From: Bacteroidales bacterium UBA5326
GTDB lineage: Bacteria; Bacteroidota; Bacteroidia; Bacteroidales; UBA932
DNA length: 64,000 bases
Assembly: GCA_002408205.1 (NCBI GenBank)
Contig: DHQY01000009.1
Location: forward strand, 124,001-188,000
Direction of reading: 5' to 3'
Positions 41,533-50,735 of the stretch are shown here, one piece after another (the stretch's first letter is position 1; each line of letters opens with the position of its first letter). Under the pieces are notes generated by a model. That model made no database searches. It saw nothing but the letters and a program-made list of their open reading frames with translations, and was not told where the DNA came from. The position numbers and the translations under genes were made by a program.

Positions 41533-44022
41533 ATGTGCCCTATGAAGTATCGTTTTTTATTGACGGCCGTTTTTTTCATTTGTTCGAATATTTGCACTGT
41601 ATCTGCAACCTCCGGTTCTCCGGTTCCTGTCGATCCTCTTTTTCGCACCGGAACTCTTTCGAACGGACTGACTTATTATATCAGGTATAACAACCTTCCG
41701 GGAGATCACCTTCATTTTGTTTTGGTACAGAAACCCAATACCCGCCCGTTCTTCCATCAGGTATTAAATGCTTCTGAATCTGAGGTTCGCAACGGTCTTG
41801 TGATGATTGCCAATGCGCTCCGGGAACAGCGGATTACGGCCCCGAATCAGTACCGCCCGCATCTTCAGGGTATTATTGTTGTAGGACCGGTTAATCCCGA
41901 CTCCACGGAACGGGTGCTAAACAGGATGTTGAGTGAACTGCCTGCCTCGGTGGATGTTTTAAAAGCGCAGGATGTTCCCCGGAGTATAGATTCGGCTATT
42001 GCCGCACGTCTCTTTACTGCCCGGCCGCTTCCTCCTTTTCTGCAGAACGGATTTCCGGTAGTGGGGATCAGGTATCCGCTGCCGTCTCTTTCACGTGAAC
42101 AGCGTAACGGAAGCGAGTATTATGTTATGGATTTTTTACGTTACGTCCTTTTGTACACGGCCAGAGGCCGTCTTTCTCCCCCGGCAGGAGCAGACCTGTC
42201 CGATGGTTTTGTTTGGGAATCAACGGCTTTGCCGGGAAGAGAAGGCGAAATATTCTGTGATCTGGCCGGAATGTGTATTCAAATGGCCAGGGAAGGGATT
42301 ACCCGGGAAGAATTCCTGCTGGCCGCCCGGGCCTACCTCAGGAAAGCCGAATGGGACTATCTGAACAGAAATTCACGTACGCATGAATACTATATAAATC
42401 AATGTATTGAACAATTCTTTGGCGGGTTCCCCATGCCTTCTGCAGAGTGGAAATACCGGTTTATAAAAGAAATGGTTCCATACGTTTCTGAATATCATGC
42501 CAATCGTTTTATTAAAGGTATATTGTACGGTGCGTCGCCTGTCCCTGAAATCAGACAGGCGGTTACCTCGGCCGACAGTCTCCTGAAACCCGTACTGTTT
42601 CTCCCCGGAGAATTAATGGAAGAACGGGATCGGCTTACCGGACGCATCTCCGCAATGCTTTTTCCATATAACGATACCGAGCTGACAGAATTGACCGCCA
42701 GGGTACTGGACATTGAACTCAGGCTGCAGCTGGATAGTCTGGAGCGGAACCGGGTGGAAAAAAGAATTGACACAGACAGTCTCAGGGTGCTTCTGGAACA
42801 GGCCCGTCACAGTACAACTATTGGAAAAATCAAAGAAAATGAGCCTGTTACGGAACCGGCACACCCTGTTCCGTCGGGCAGGGTAGAGCGAAGGGTGTCT
42901 CCCGACGGGCAGGGCGTTTCCATATGGCAGCTTTCGGGAGGGTCTCTTTTATACATACGTCCCGATACATTATCACGCGGAAAAGTCTGCTTTGCTGCAG
43001 TAGAAAGGGCGCCAGAGTTCCTGATGCCTTTTATTCCCCGTGAGGTCTTTCGCAAAGGCAACGGACCTCTCGACTGGAGTATGACCCCAGGAGGCCTTGT
43101 GCTTACGGGTGAGACCTCCCCGGTGTATCTCGAATCTTTTCTAAAAGCATCATCACGTCAGGTATATGAGTTACTGGACGATCCCTCCCGCATTACGGCT
43201 TTTTGGAAAGAACGGGAACAACAAATGGAATCGGCCAGGGAATTGTCCCGTACCATTTTGCTCGATTCCCTCGGTGCCCTGCTATACGACAGGCGCAACC
43301 CGGGAATGCCATCCGTTCCGGGAGGGTTTGATTTTATCTGTACCGGAGATATTTCTCTCGATTCACTGGAATTATATGCCGGGCGGTATCTGGCCGGCAT
43401 GCCCAATAAAGAAATACGTCCCCGGCAGACTTTTCCCCGCAGCGAAGGTGTCCGCCGAGGAATACATGAAAGTATAATCCCTTTTCCCAATCCGGCCGGA
43501 GAAAGTAAATTCGCCAGGGTTTATTCGGGACCGTGCCCCTATACACTGGAGCAACACGTCCTTCTGCGTTTACTGGAACGCCTTGTTGCAGATGCTACAG
43601 ATCATTCGGCCTGGGTAGAAACATCTCTGGAATTCCGTCCCCGCGGACACTATTATTTTTACACAGGTTTTGCAGTTCCTGCATCCGACGCCGCTTACAA
43701 CAGGCATCAATTCGATCAGGTTCTGACCAATCTGGCTGCTTACGGTCCTACGGAAGAACAGCTGGGCAAAGCAAAAAAGGCATTACTGGTAGAATACCGG
43801 GAAAATCTCCCTAAACCTGAGTTCCATTGCCATACGCTCATCCGGTACAGTCAAAGCGGGCGGGATTTTATGACCGGCTATGAACCGCTGCTGCAACAGA
43901 CAGACAGCGCCATAATCCGCGATTTTGTCAGACAGATCCTTGAGTTTGGAAATTCATTTACCGTTGAACTCAGCGGTGCAACAAATTACCCGACAGAAGC
44001 GTCTTATTCAAAAAATCCGTAA
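41533..44022 (+). CDS. M16-family peptidase homologue lacking the catalytic segment
   Basis: Exported 829-residue protein (signal peptide about 1-25; the ATG at 41542 is an alternative start). It follows the M16 (insulinase/pitrilysin-like) plan: FRTGTLSNGLTYYIRYN at the start of domain 1, PNQYRPHLQGIIVVGPVNPDSTE at the end of its core, and a clear C-terminal M16 domain (RGHYYFYTGFAVPASD, YGPTEEQLGKAKKALLVEYRENL). Between residues about 68 and 104 the normal stretch with HxxEH and the distant zinc-binding Glu is replaced by a short unrelated sequence. It cannot be a zinc peptidase; a non-catalytic partner or binding protein is more likely. No active M16 gene is adjacent. The reading frame is uninterrupted, so this is not a simple pseudogene. 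Confidence 0.8.
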   Translation: MCPMKYRFLLTAVFFICSNICTVSATSGSPVPVDPLFRTGTLSNGLTYYIRYNNLPGDHLHFVLVQKPNTRPFFHQVLNASESEVRNGLVMIANALREQRITAPNQYRPHLQGIIVVGPVNPDSTERVLNRMLSELPASVDVLKAQDVPRSIDSAIAARLFTARPLPPFLQNGFPVVGIRYPLPSLSREQRNGSEYYVMDFLRYVLLYTARGRLSPPAGADLSDGFVWESTALPGREGEIFCDLAGMCIQMAREGITREEFLLAARAYLRKAEWDYLNRNSRTHEYYINQCIEQFFGGFPMPSAEWKYRFIKEMVPYVSEYHANRFIKGILYGASPVPEIRQAVTSADSLLKPVLFLPGELMEERDRLTGRISAMLFPYNDTELTELTARVLDIELRLQLDSLERNRVEKRIDTDSLRVLLEQARHSTTIGKIKENEPVTEPAHPVPSGRVERRVSPDGQGVSIWQLSGGSLLYIRPDTLSRGKVCFAAVERAPEFLMPFIPREVFRKGNGPLDWSMTPGGLVLTGETSPVYLESFLKASSRQVYELLDDPSRITAFWKEREQQMESARELSRTILLDSLGALLYDRRNPGMPSVPGGFDFICTGDISLDSLELYAGRYLAGMPNKEIRPRQTFPRSEGVRRGIHESIIPFPNPAGESKFARVYSGPCPYTLEQHVLLRLLERLVADATDHSAWVETSLEFRPRGHYYFYTGFAVPASDAAYNRHQFDQVLTNLAAYGPTEEQLGKAKKALLVEYRENLPKPEFHCHTLIRYSQSGRDFMTGYEPLLQQTDSAIIRDFVRQILEFGNSFTVELSGATNYPTEASYSKNP

Positions 44023-44060
44023 ATTGCACCCCCATTTGGAATTTTAAATTTTTATAACTT

Positions 44061-46592
44061 ATGTCACGTACCATACGATTAGCAGCATTCATAGGACTTT
44101 CCTTCCTGTTGAGCGGCTGTATTACAAAGAATGACGAAGTTCTGGTTACTCCATATACTAAAGTTGATTTTACATCCGGTACCGAAACCAAATCTTTTGA
44201 TATTTCCTCCAATTTTCTCTGGACAATAGAAATGGCCGATACCTGGATAAATATTAACCCGTTAAAAGGATACGGAGATAAAAGTATATCTGTGACCGTT
44301 TCGGCAAACACCAGTCTTGAGTCCAGGCAAACTTCCTTTTTTATTGTGGGTGAACAGACGCGCCGTGAAATAACCGTTACCCAGGCTGGAGAGGCCCCGA
44401 CACTTTCTCTTGATGCCACGCAGAAAAGTGTCAGGGCGTCTGGCGATACCGTGTCGGTTGGGGTGACAACCAATCTGGAACTGACCATTACTTCCGAGGT
44501 CAGCTGGATCTCTTATATTGAAACGCATACCATAATCGGTAAACGCTATGTATTGAACGTAAGTCCCAATACCACATTGCAGGAAAGAACCGGACGGGTG
44601 GAGTTCAAACAAAAGAACGGAACGCTGTCGGCTCTCCTGACCATTGTTCAAAGCGGTGAGGCTCCGGCCGTACAGGTAGATAAGGAAACGGTTTCTGCTC
44701 CGTACAGCGGGGGAGAGTACAGCGTGAACGTTACTTCCAATATTTCCTGGCAGGCCACTTCTTCGGCCTCGTGGCTCCATTTTACGGGAACCCGCCTGAT
44801 GGAAACATCTGCCTGCCTTTTTGTGCTTGACACGAATGCACGGGTAGAACCCCGGGAGGCGAAAATCACTATCAGAGCTACCGACTATCCTTCCCTTCAA
44901 CCCGCCGTTGTAACGGTTTCGCAGGAAGGTGCCGCAGCCTCGGCCACCATTACCCCGCAGGTGCTCAATGACGTTCCCGCCGCCGGCGGACCTTATACAT
45001 TGAACGTTGAGGCTAATTTCGATTGGGAGGTAGATGCCACGGCAACAGCAGACTGGGTCACACAAATCACTCCCGTTACCGGGAAGCTGAATTTCAGTAT
45101 TACCGCTAACCAGGACGTGGAACCCAGATCTACCACTTTTAAGATTAAACAGAAAAATGGTACTTATTCAAAAATGGTTACCGTAAACCAGCTGGCCGGT
45201 GAAAGTAAAGTGATCCTGCCCGATCAGGAAAATATGCCCAAGGCGACTGCTGCGGGTGGTTTGCTTAATGTTCCCGTTACTTCAAATATAGAATGGAAGG
45301 CCACCGTTTCTCAGACCTGGCTCTCGGTTGTGGAAACGAAAGGCTTGCATACCAGTACTGTGGTGTTGTCGGTACAACCCAACCAGGCCATTGCCGAACG
45401 AATAGCCCTGCTTATTATTACTACACAGGAAACACCGGCAAAAGTTTATACAAGGATCATAAGACAAAGCGGAGCCTCGGCTTTCATAACCATTACTCCC
45501 GACACACTTGATGTCCAGGCGGCCGGCGGAACCTGTTCCATGGATGTTGAATCCAATATCGAGTGGACTATCAATTCACAGCCTTCGTGGGTGGGATCCA
45601 TGACCATTACACCTGTATCCGATATTAAAAAAACAGTTACGTTCAGTGTGTTGGCCAATACACAAACCGCCGCCCGTTCTTCCAAAATAGAACTGATAAG
45701 GGTAAGCGGCTCGCTCAAATCGTCCATGGTGATCAATCAAAAAGGCGAGACACCGTATGTGAACGCCGAGATTTCCACGTCCCAGCCGCTGAGCAACGAA
45801 GGAGATACCTTCTCGCTGACTGTAAATTCAAATGTCAATACAGATTATTATATAGTAGGATCCCCTTCGTGGATCACATTGGCCGGGAAAGTGACCGAGG
45901 ACAGGACAAGTACCTATTCGTTTGCTGTTTCGCCCGTCCCGTCACTCAGTTCGCGTGCAGCCACTCTCTATGTCCGAGACGTGACAACACAGCAGGTGTA
46001 CAAGAGCTTTACCGTAACCCAGAAAGGCGCACGCATTGCCCAAAAAGACAGTCTGGCCCTGGTGCGGTTTTATCATAATACAGACGGAGGCAATTGGAGG
46101 GATGCTTATCTCTGGAACCTTCAACTTCCGGTCACATCCTGGCCGGGTGTTACGCTCGAAGCCGAGACAGCTATACGGAATGGAGCGCGACATGTTAAAA
46201 AACTCTTATTATCCGATGCCCGTTTGAGCGGAGCCATTGGAGACGGTCTTTCTCAGAACGATCCCCTGTCCGATCTGACCTATGTTGAGTCCATAGACCT
46301 CTCGAGTAACAGCGGACTGAGCGGATGGCTTCCCAAGTCGTGGAAAAACCTGAACAACCTGGAGACACTGGATTTGGAGAATTGCTCCATTACCAACTAC
46401 CTGGTATTCGGATACAATATACCCAAAGAATACGGGACCGGATTAAAGAACCTTACTACCTTTATTATTAAGAATAATCTTCTTAACGATACCATTCCGG
46501 CCGAAGTAGTGGCACATCCTCACTTCGGGGATTGGAAATTTGCCGAGAACATGCAGGAGCAGAAAGGGTCCAATGAATTGTATCTGCCGTAA
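44061..46592 (+). CDS. Seven-BACON-domain lipoprotein with C-terminal LRR
   Basis: Predicted surface lipoprotein of 843 residues; lipobox LSGC with Cys at 20. Seven consecutive BACON-like sandwiches end in the typical TVTQxG strand: about 26-110 (TVTQAG), 113-199 (TIVQSG), 202-290 (TVSQEG), 293-381 (TVNQLAG), 383-472 (IIRQSG), 473-562 (VINQKG) and 563-656 (TVTQKG). A diverged LRR cassette (660-843) follows, opening with LALVRFYHNTDGGNW and ending SNELYLP, related to those in the lipoproteins at 6169-12118. The long beta rod with a terminal binding cap looks like an extended cell-surface stalk. It begins 38 bp after the M16-like gene with no clear -7 box, so co-transcription is likely. Confidence 0.85.
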   Translation: MSRTIRLAAFIGLSFLLSGCITKNDEVLVTPYTKVDFTSGTETKSFDISSNFLWTIEMADTWININPLKGYGDKSISVTVSANTSLESRQTSFFIVGEQTRREITVTQAGEAPTLSLDATQKSVRASGDTVSVGVTTNLELTITSEVSWISYIETHTIIGKRYVLNVSPNTTLQERTGRVEFKQKNGTLSALLTIVQSGEAPAVQVDKETVSAPYSGGEYSVNVTSNISWQATSSASWLHFTGTRLMETSACLFVLDTNARVEPREAKITIRATDYPSLQPAVVTVSQEGAAASATITPQVLNDVPAAGGPYTLNVEANFDWEVDATATADWVTQITPVTGKLNFSITANQDVEPRSTTFKIKQKNGTYSKMVTVNQLAGESKVILPDQENMPKATAAGGLLNVPVTSNIEWKATVSQTWLSVVETKGLHTSTVVLSVQPNQAIAERIALLIITTQETPAKVYTRIIRQSGASAFITITPDTLDVQAAGGTCSMDVESNIEWTINSQPSWVGSMTITPVSDIKKTVTFSVLANTQTAARSSKIELIRVSGSLKSSMVINQKGETPYVNAEISTSQPLSNEGDTFSLTVNSNVNTDYYIVGSPSWITLAGKVTEDRTSTYSFAVSPVPSLSSRAATLYVRDVTTQQVYKSFTVTQKGARIAQKDSLALVRFYHNTDGGNWRDAYLWNLQLPVTSWPGVTLEAETAIRNGARHVKKLLLSDARLSGAIGDGLSQNDPLSDLTYVESIDLSSNSGLSGWLPKSWKNLNNLETLDLENCSITNYLVFGYNIPKEYGTGLKNLTTFIIKNNLLNDTIPAEVVAHPHFGDWKFAENMQEQKGSNELYLP

Positions 46593-46645
46593 GAGTTTCC
46601 AACAAGTTTTGAACAAAAAAAGTTTTGCGGTTTCAAATAATCGTA

Positions 46646-46756
46646 TAACTTTGCAATAATTATATACCATAAATAGGTCTTGTAAATATACTGTGCGACT
46701 TCAAGTGATATTTAATAACTTTTAATTCTTTTTGTTTAACTTAAAAATTTTAATGC
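46646..46756 (+). promoter_or_regulatory. Promoter and long AT-rich leader of coiled-coil lipoprotein gene
   Basis: TAACTTTG (46646-46653) with a TTTG at 46624-46627, 18 bp upstream, is the best -33/-7 pair in the window. It leaves a leader of about 100 nt, very AT-rich and without a Shine-Dalgarno sequence, far longer than the other leaders here. AT-rich, unstructured leaders in Bacteroidota often accompany high expression. I found no riboswitch-like fold. Confidence 0.6.
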
Positions 46757-49700
46757 ATGAAAAAATTTTTGAAATGGAGTGCAGCCTTTCTGTTACTGGG
46801 TGTACTCGCCGTAGGCTGTATTAAAAATGAGCCTAGTACCGGCATAGAAGCCATGCGTAATGCAAAAGCAGCCTTGCTTACTGCAAACGCCGAGCTTGTA
46901 AGGGCCAAAGTACAGGTAGAGGCAGCCAATGCTGCTTTGATCCAGGCTCAGGCTACCCTTAAATTAGCAGAAGCTGAACGCGTTAAAGCACAAGCCCAGA
47001 TTGACCTGGCTTATGCGGACCTGGTTAAGGCTAAAGCTGAACGTGAAAGAGCCGAAACCGAGATCATGAAAGAAGAATGGGATCTCAAGGTTCAGGAACT
47101 GGAACTTCAACTTCAGGAACTTGAAGCCCAGGTACAGGCTTCCATTCAGGGTTATCAACTGGCTATCCAGATGATGCAGACAGAAATGGTTAAAGCACAA
47201 CAGGCATACGAAGAAGCTCTTGCCGATTTCGAAGCCTGGAAGCGCGAACATGCTGCCCAACTGGCAGAAGAGCTCATTGACAGCCTGAACGCCATTGTGT
47301 TCCAGATTCAGGGTGTTATGAGGGATATTGCTGAAGCTCAGGTTGACCTGAACGTTGCTTATGCCGCTTATGACTATTATGTAAATGTTACTTATCCCGA
47401 AGCTACTGAAGGTGTAATTCTTCAACTGCAACAGGAAAAGAGAAGACTGACCTGCCAGATTGAATACCTGGAAGGCCTGGTTGCCGCTTATACCGCAATG
47501 TATGAAGAATACCACGGTGACTTTGATGCTTTCATTGCCGGTCTTCAGGCACAGATCAACGAATGGCAGGCTACCGCCGCCGAACAGGAACTGGCCCAGC
47601 TGCAACTGAAGAAAGAAATGATTGACCTCGATGCCGAGGTTATAGCCGCTGCTTATGCTGCCTTTACCGATCCTTCCTATAGCTTCTCTACTACCGCATG
47701 GAGCGATCCCGTTGACGACATGTACATTCACGTGAAAAGTGGCGTTTACAAAGTCGCAAACAAATCACTTCCCGGCATGCTCAATACGTTAGCTCGCGAT
47801 ATTGAAGTTATTGAAGACACCAGGGCTCAGTTTGAAGGTCAGGGCGTTGAAGACGTAGCCGTTACCCGCGCTGCCTACCAAAAGAACGCTAACGATGCTG
47901 CTAAGGCTTACAAGGACAACTGGACCGAATGGCAGACCAAGTATGCAGGAACGAAACTGGGAACCGGATCTCTTTACACTGCCTGGAAAACCTCTTACGA
48001 TTCCTATATTGCCGCGTTGGCTACCTATACCAATAACTTCAAAGCTTACAAATGGGATTACTTAAGAGCCGAAGAGTTGATTGACCTCTATATGGAAGGC
48101 CTTGACGGCACGCTGGTTGACGGTGTGTTAAATAATTATTTCGGAAACGGACAATTGTCAGAAGTATTGGGTGGTATCTATTTCAATGCTACCAACCTGC
48201 TGAACTTCATTGTTGGCGGAAATACTGCTTTACTGAACGCTTTGGAATCCTTCCTGGTTTACATGGCTACCGTAGATGCTATGAATGATATTGTTACCGA
48301 ACTTAAGAGCATTATGGACGGGACCCATTCAAAGGGATATCCTGCTTTCTGGGACATTGCCACCGCTTGTTCTTTCACCAAAACGGCTGTTGACAACGAA
48401 CTCAGACCTCAGGATAATGAAGTGATGCGCAGCATCTATACAGAAGAAGCCGGCAAGGACATTACCGCCCTTACCGAACGTGACTGGCATACCTGGCTGT
48501 TCCTCTATTGGTTATTCGAAAACAGAACCCTTGAAGCCGGACTCGAAGGCTTTGGTACTATCTTTACAATCAATCCTGCTCCTTATACCGATGCCGGTCT
48601 GCAGGTTCTGAATGACTTCTTCAGCTCCGTTAAACCCGGTACTGTTACCGTTCCCGGTGTTCCCGACGTAGTTGATGGAGAGACCTATGCCGAAATACTT
48701 AACTGGCCCGCATACGATAACAAAGCCGAACTGGCATGGAAGAATGCTGTTACAAGACTTGGCACACTGGAAACCCTTATGTTCGATCCTTACGATCGCG
48801 TTTGGAGCTGGACATATAAGACCAACAACCCGCCTGACTTTGTACTGGACGAAAGAAACCCGGCTCATATTAAGAGCATCAATGTATCTCCCACTTTCTA
48901 CACTCCTCCTACCTATCCCGACGTAACTCCTGTTGACGTCAATGAATTCTATTTCAGAATAGAAGATCATACCACCTATTATCCTTCTCTGGAAATGGAT
49001 GTTACCTACTTTGGTGAAGACTGCGACCTGTACGTATCTTACGCTGCTCTGAAGGGTGCCGGAGAATATTGCGGTGCAGAAACGAGTGACTGGGTTGGTG
49101 ATATGCTTCTGTGGTACTATGCAACCGATACACACGGAAAGGGACACTACTTCTATGCTCTTAAACAACAAAGAATTCTTGATGCATTCGAAGCTGCTTA
49201 TAACCACGTTGTAAACGGGGACTATGCTGCTTTGCAGGCTACTTTGGAAGAGGCATACGAAAGCTTCAATGTTATTTACTTAGGTAAGTATCAGGCATGG
49301 CAGGATCTCATGAGCCAATATATGACTAAATTTGCCGAATACAACTATATTGTAAATGCCTATCTGCCTCAGCTCCAGATCTGGATTAACGAGTATGTTG
49401 GTCTGATCACAGAAGCCAAGGATGCCCATACCTCCAGTGACGAAGCTATTGTTGGTCTTACCGAAATTCTGGAAGCTGCCGAGCAGGATCTGCTTGCTGC
49501 TAAACAGGAAATGACGGAAATCGACACCATTATTGCTAACTGGGAAGCCGGTTACGGATTATACGTTGGCAGCTCGGACTTCTGGCCTGCCATGGCAGAT
49601 GCCGAACTGGGTCGCCACCGTCCCGATTACAATAATTTCTATCAACAATACAGATCATTCGTAAGGAATTTCATTGCCGATCAATCCGCAAGATATGCAG

Positions 49701-49798
49701 CTGAAATTGATGTTGTCCTTCTTGAAATTGAAAACCTGTACGATGTACTGGCAGTACTTGAAGCTCAGAGAGCTGCCCTTGTTGCTTCCATCGAATAA
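46757..49798 (+). CDS. Long coiled-coil lipoprotein (1013 aa)
   Basis: Predicted lipoprotein; lipobox AVGC with Cys at 21, followed by IKNEPS. An N-terminal alanine-rich coiled coil (about 31-175) starts with five 14-residue repeats (31-100) and continues with Glu/Gln-rich helices (LQLQELEAQVQASIQ). A central part rich in Tyr, Trp and Asp (about 280-840) looks globular and includes a Pro-rich stretch (PPTYPDVTPVDVNEFYFRIE). A C-terminal coiled coil (about 845-1013) ends EAQRAALVASIE. Coils at both ends with a globular middle suggest an antiparallel hairpin anchored by its lipid. I recognise no family. The gene for an outer-membrane barrel begins 15 bp downstream, so the two probably act together. 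It has its own strong-looking promoter. Confidence 0.8.
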   Translation: MKKFLKWSAAFLLLGVLAVGCIKNEPSTGIEAMRNAKAALLTANAELVRAKVQVEAANAALIQAQATLKLAEAERVKAQAQIDLAYADLVKAKAERERAETEIMKEEWDLKVQELELQLQELEAQVQASIQGYQLAIQMMQTEMVKAQQAYEEALADFEAWKREHAAQLAEELIDSLNAIVFQIQGVMRDIAEAQVDLNVAYAAYDYYVNVTYPEATEGVILQLQQEKRRLTCQIEYLEGLVAAYTAMYEEYHGDFDAFIAGLQAQINEWQATAAEQELAQLQLKKEMIDLDAEVIAAAYAAFTDPSYSFSTTAWSDPVDDMYIHVKSGVYKVANKSLPGMLNTLARDIEVIEDTRAQFEGQGVEDVAVTRAAYQKNANDAAKAYKDNWTEWQTKYAGTKLGTGSLYTAWKTSYDSYIAALATYTNNFKAYKWDYLRAEELIDLYMEGLDGTLVDGVLNNYFGNGQLSEVLGGIYFNATNLLNFIVGGNTALLNALESFLVYMATVDAMNDIVTELKSIMDGTHSKGYPAFWDIATACSFTKTAVDNELRPQDNEVMRSIYTEEAGKDITALTERDWHTWLFLYWLFENRTLEAGLEGFGTIFTINPAPYTDAGLQVLNDFFSSVKPGTVTVPGVPDVVDGETYAEILNWPAYDNKAELAWKNAVTRLGTLETLMFDPYDRVWSWTYKTNNPPDFVLDERNPAHIKSINVSPTFYTPPTYPDVTPVDVNEFYFRIEDHTTYYPSLEMDVTYFGEDCDLYVSYAALKGAGEYCGAETSDWVGDMLLWYYATDTHGKGHYFYALKQQRILDAFEAAYNHVVNGDYAALQATLEEAYESFNVIYLGKYQAWQDLMSQYMTKFAEYNYIVNAYLPQLQIWINEYVGLITEAKDAHTSSDEAIVGLTEILEAAEQDLLAAKQEMTEIDTIIANWEAGYGLYVGSSDFWPAMADAELGRHRPDYNNFYQQYRSFVRNFIADQSARYAAEIDVVLLEIENLYDVLAVLEAQRAALVASIE
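46847..47056 (+). repeat. Five 14-residue alanine coiled-coil repeats
   Basis: Residues 31-44, 45-58, 59-72, 73-86 and 87-100 align as units of two heptads with consensus x-x-L-V-x-A-K/Q-A-x-I/L-x-x-A-x, for example AELVRAKVQVEAAN, AALIQAQATLKLAE and AERVKAQAQIDLAY. The DNA copies have diverged, so this is an old or selected protein repeat, not a recent tandem duplication. Confidence 0.75.
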
Positions 49799-49813
49799 TA
49801 AGAATTGCTTATA

Positions 49814-50683
49814 ATGGTTAAAAAACTTAGCATATTTCTAATAGCTGTTCTTACGGTTGCGTCTTTAGGGGCGCAACCGGCGGAACGCTCTGGAAGTGCG
49901 ATGTATGCTCCACGTGCGGGACAGTTTCAAGTGTCGGCGGTGTTGGGAAGTGGTCTGTTCTTCGAGACAGAAAACCTCAATTACCTGTTGCCCGATTACA
50001 TGCCGAGTTCAGAATTAGGTCTGGACCCGACTGTTGCGGGACCGGGTAAGTACCTGCAGATGGGCAGTCTGAACAACAATTCAGTTGCCAATATTGCGGG
50101 TATCCAGGGGAAATACTTCGTGACCAACCGCTTTGCGCTGAACGCCATGTTTGCTATGCAAATTGACGTTACCCCGGAGCGTGACTACATTGAGGGCGTT
50201 GTAATGGATGAAAGTGTTTTAGAATCTTCCGGTTATGTACTTAACCAGGGAGGCGTACAGTGGGTTGAGGGCCGGCTGACCAATAAATACCTGGTAAATG
50301 TTGGCGCAGACTATTACTTCAACAACTGTAACGGACGCTTATTCCCTTACATTGGCGTTCTCGGCGGTTTCCAACACGCAAGAATTCAGGCTTACCTGCC
50401 TTACACCGGAATTGAAATTCCTGTGGAAGAAGGCGATCTGGATCCCATTGAACTCTATGCATTGGATAATCGTGCAGGCGAAGCATACGCAATTTCCGGA
50501 GCAATTACGGCCGGGGTAGAATATAACTTTCTGCCGGGCATGAACATTGCTCTTGAGGTACGCCCTTTCAATTATACTTATGCGGCTATCCGGATGTATG
50601 CAGACGGGCAGGAATACAATGCATATGAAATGCAGTTTAAATTCTTTGCCTTCCCGCAACTAAAGATCGGATTCCGTTTCTAG
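49814..50683 (+). CDS. Outer-membrane beta-barrel protein paired with coiled-coil lipoprotein
   Basis: 289 residues from the ATG at 49814 (MVKKLSIFLIAVLTVASLGAQ, signal peptide); a TTG 9 nt upstream is a less likely start. Amphipathic strands follow: FQVSAVLGSGLFF, GKYFVTNRFALNAMFAMQIDV, NKYLVNVGADYYF, LFPYIGVLGGFQHARIQAYLP, GAITAGVEYNFLPGMNIALEVRPF. The C-terminal strand FAFPQLKIGFRF ends in Phe, the BAM-recognised signal. Loops are acidic. It follows the coiled-coil lipoprotein gene by 15 bp and is closed by a terminator at 50708-50733, so the two genes make a self-contained unit. Confidence 0.83.
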   Translation: MVKKLSIFLIAVLTVASLGAQPAERSGSAMYAPRAGQFQVSAVLGSGLFFETENLNYLLPDYMPSSELGLDPTVAGPGKYLQMGSLNNNSVANIAGIQGKYFVTNRFALNAMFAMQIDVTPERDYIEGVVMDESVLESSGYVLNQGGVQWVEGRLTNKYLVNVGADYYFNNCNGRLFPYIGVLGGFQHARIQAYLPYTGIEIPVEEGDLDPIELYALDNRAGEAYAISGAITAGVEYNFLPGMNIALEVRPFNYTYAAIRMYADGQEYNAYEMQFKFFAFPQLKIGFRF

Positions 50684-50707
50684 CAATAATTGAATAGTAT
50701 GAATGAA

Positions 50708-50733
50708 ACCGTCCTATACAGGGCGGTTTTTTT
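50708..50733 (+). terminator. Terminator after barrel gene, abutting next promoter
   Basis: Stem ACCGTCCT / AGGGCGGT (one G-U pair) with loop ATAC and a following T tract. The next gene's -7 box TACCTTTG begins at 50736. Confidence 0.85.
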
Positions 50734-50735
50734 AT

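Noticed and set aside
41533..44022. M16-like gene as a decayed pseudogene
   Set aside because: 829-codon uninterrupted frame, signal peptide, intact C-terminal domains and a symmetric promoter indicate a maintained gene.
44262..45065. 267-codon open frame on minus strand
   Set aside because: Antisense to the BACON repeats of the 44061 lipoprotein; Arg/Gly/Cys-rich translation typical of a shadow frame.
46593..46756. Possible riboswitch or small RNA in the longest intergenic stretch
   Set aside because: Too AT-rich for a stable fold, no known riboswitch core seen, and no terminator-like hairpin before the gene; a plain leader explains it.
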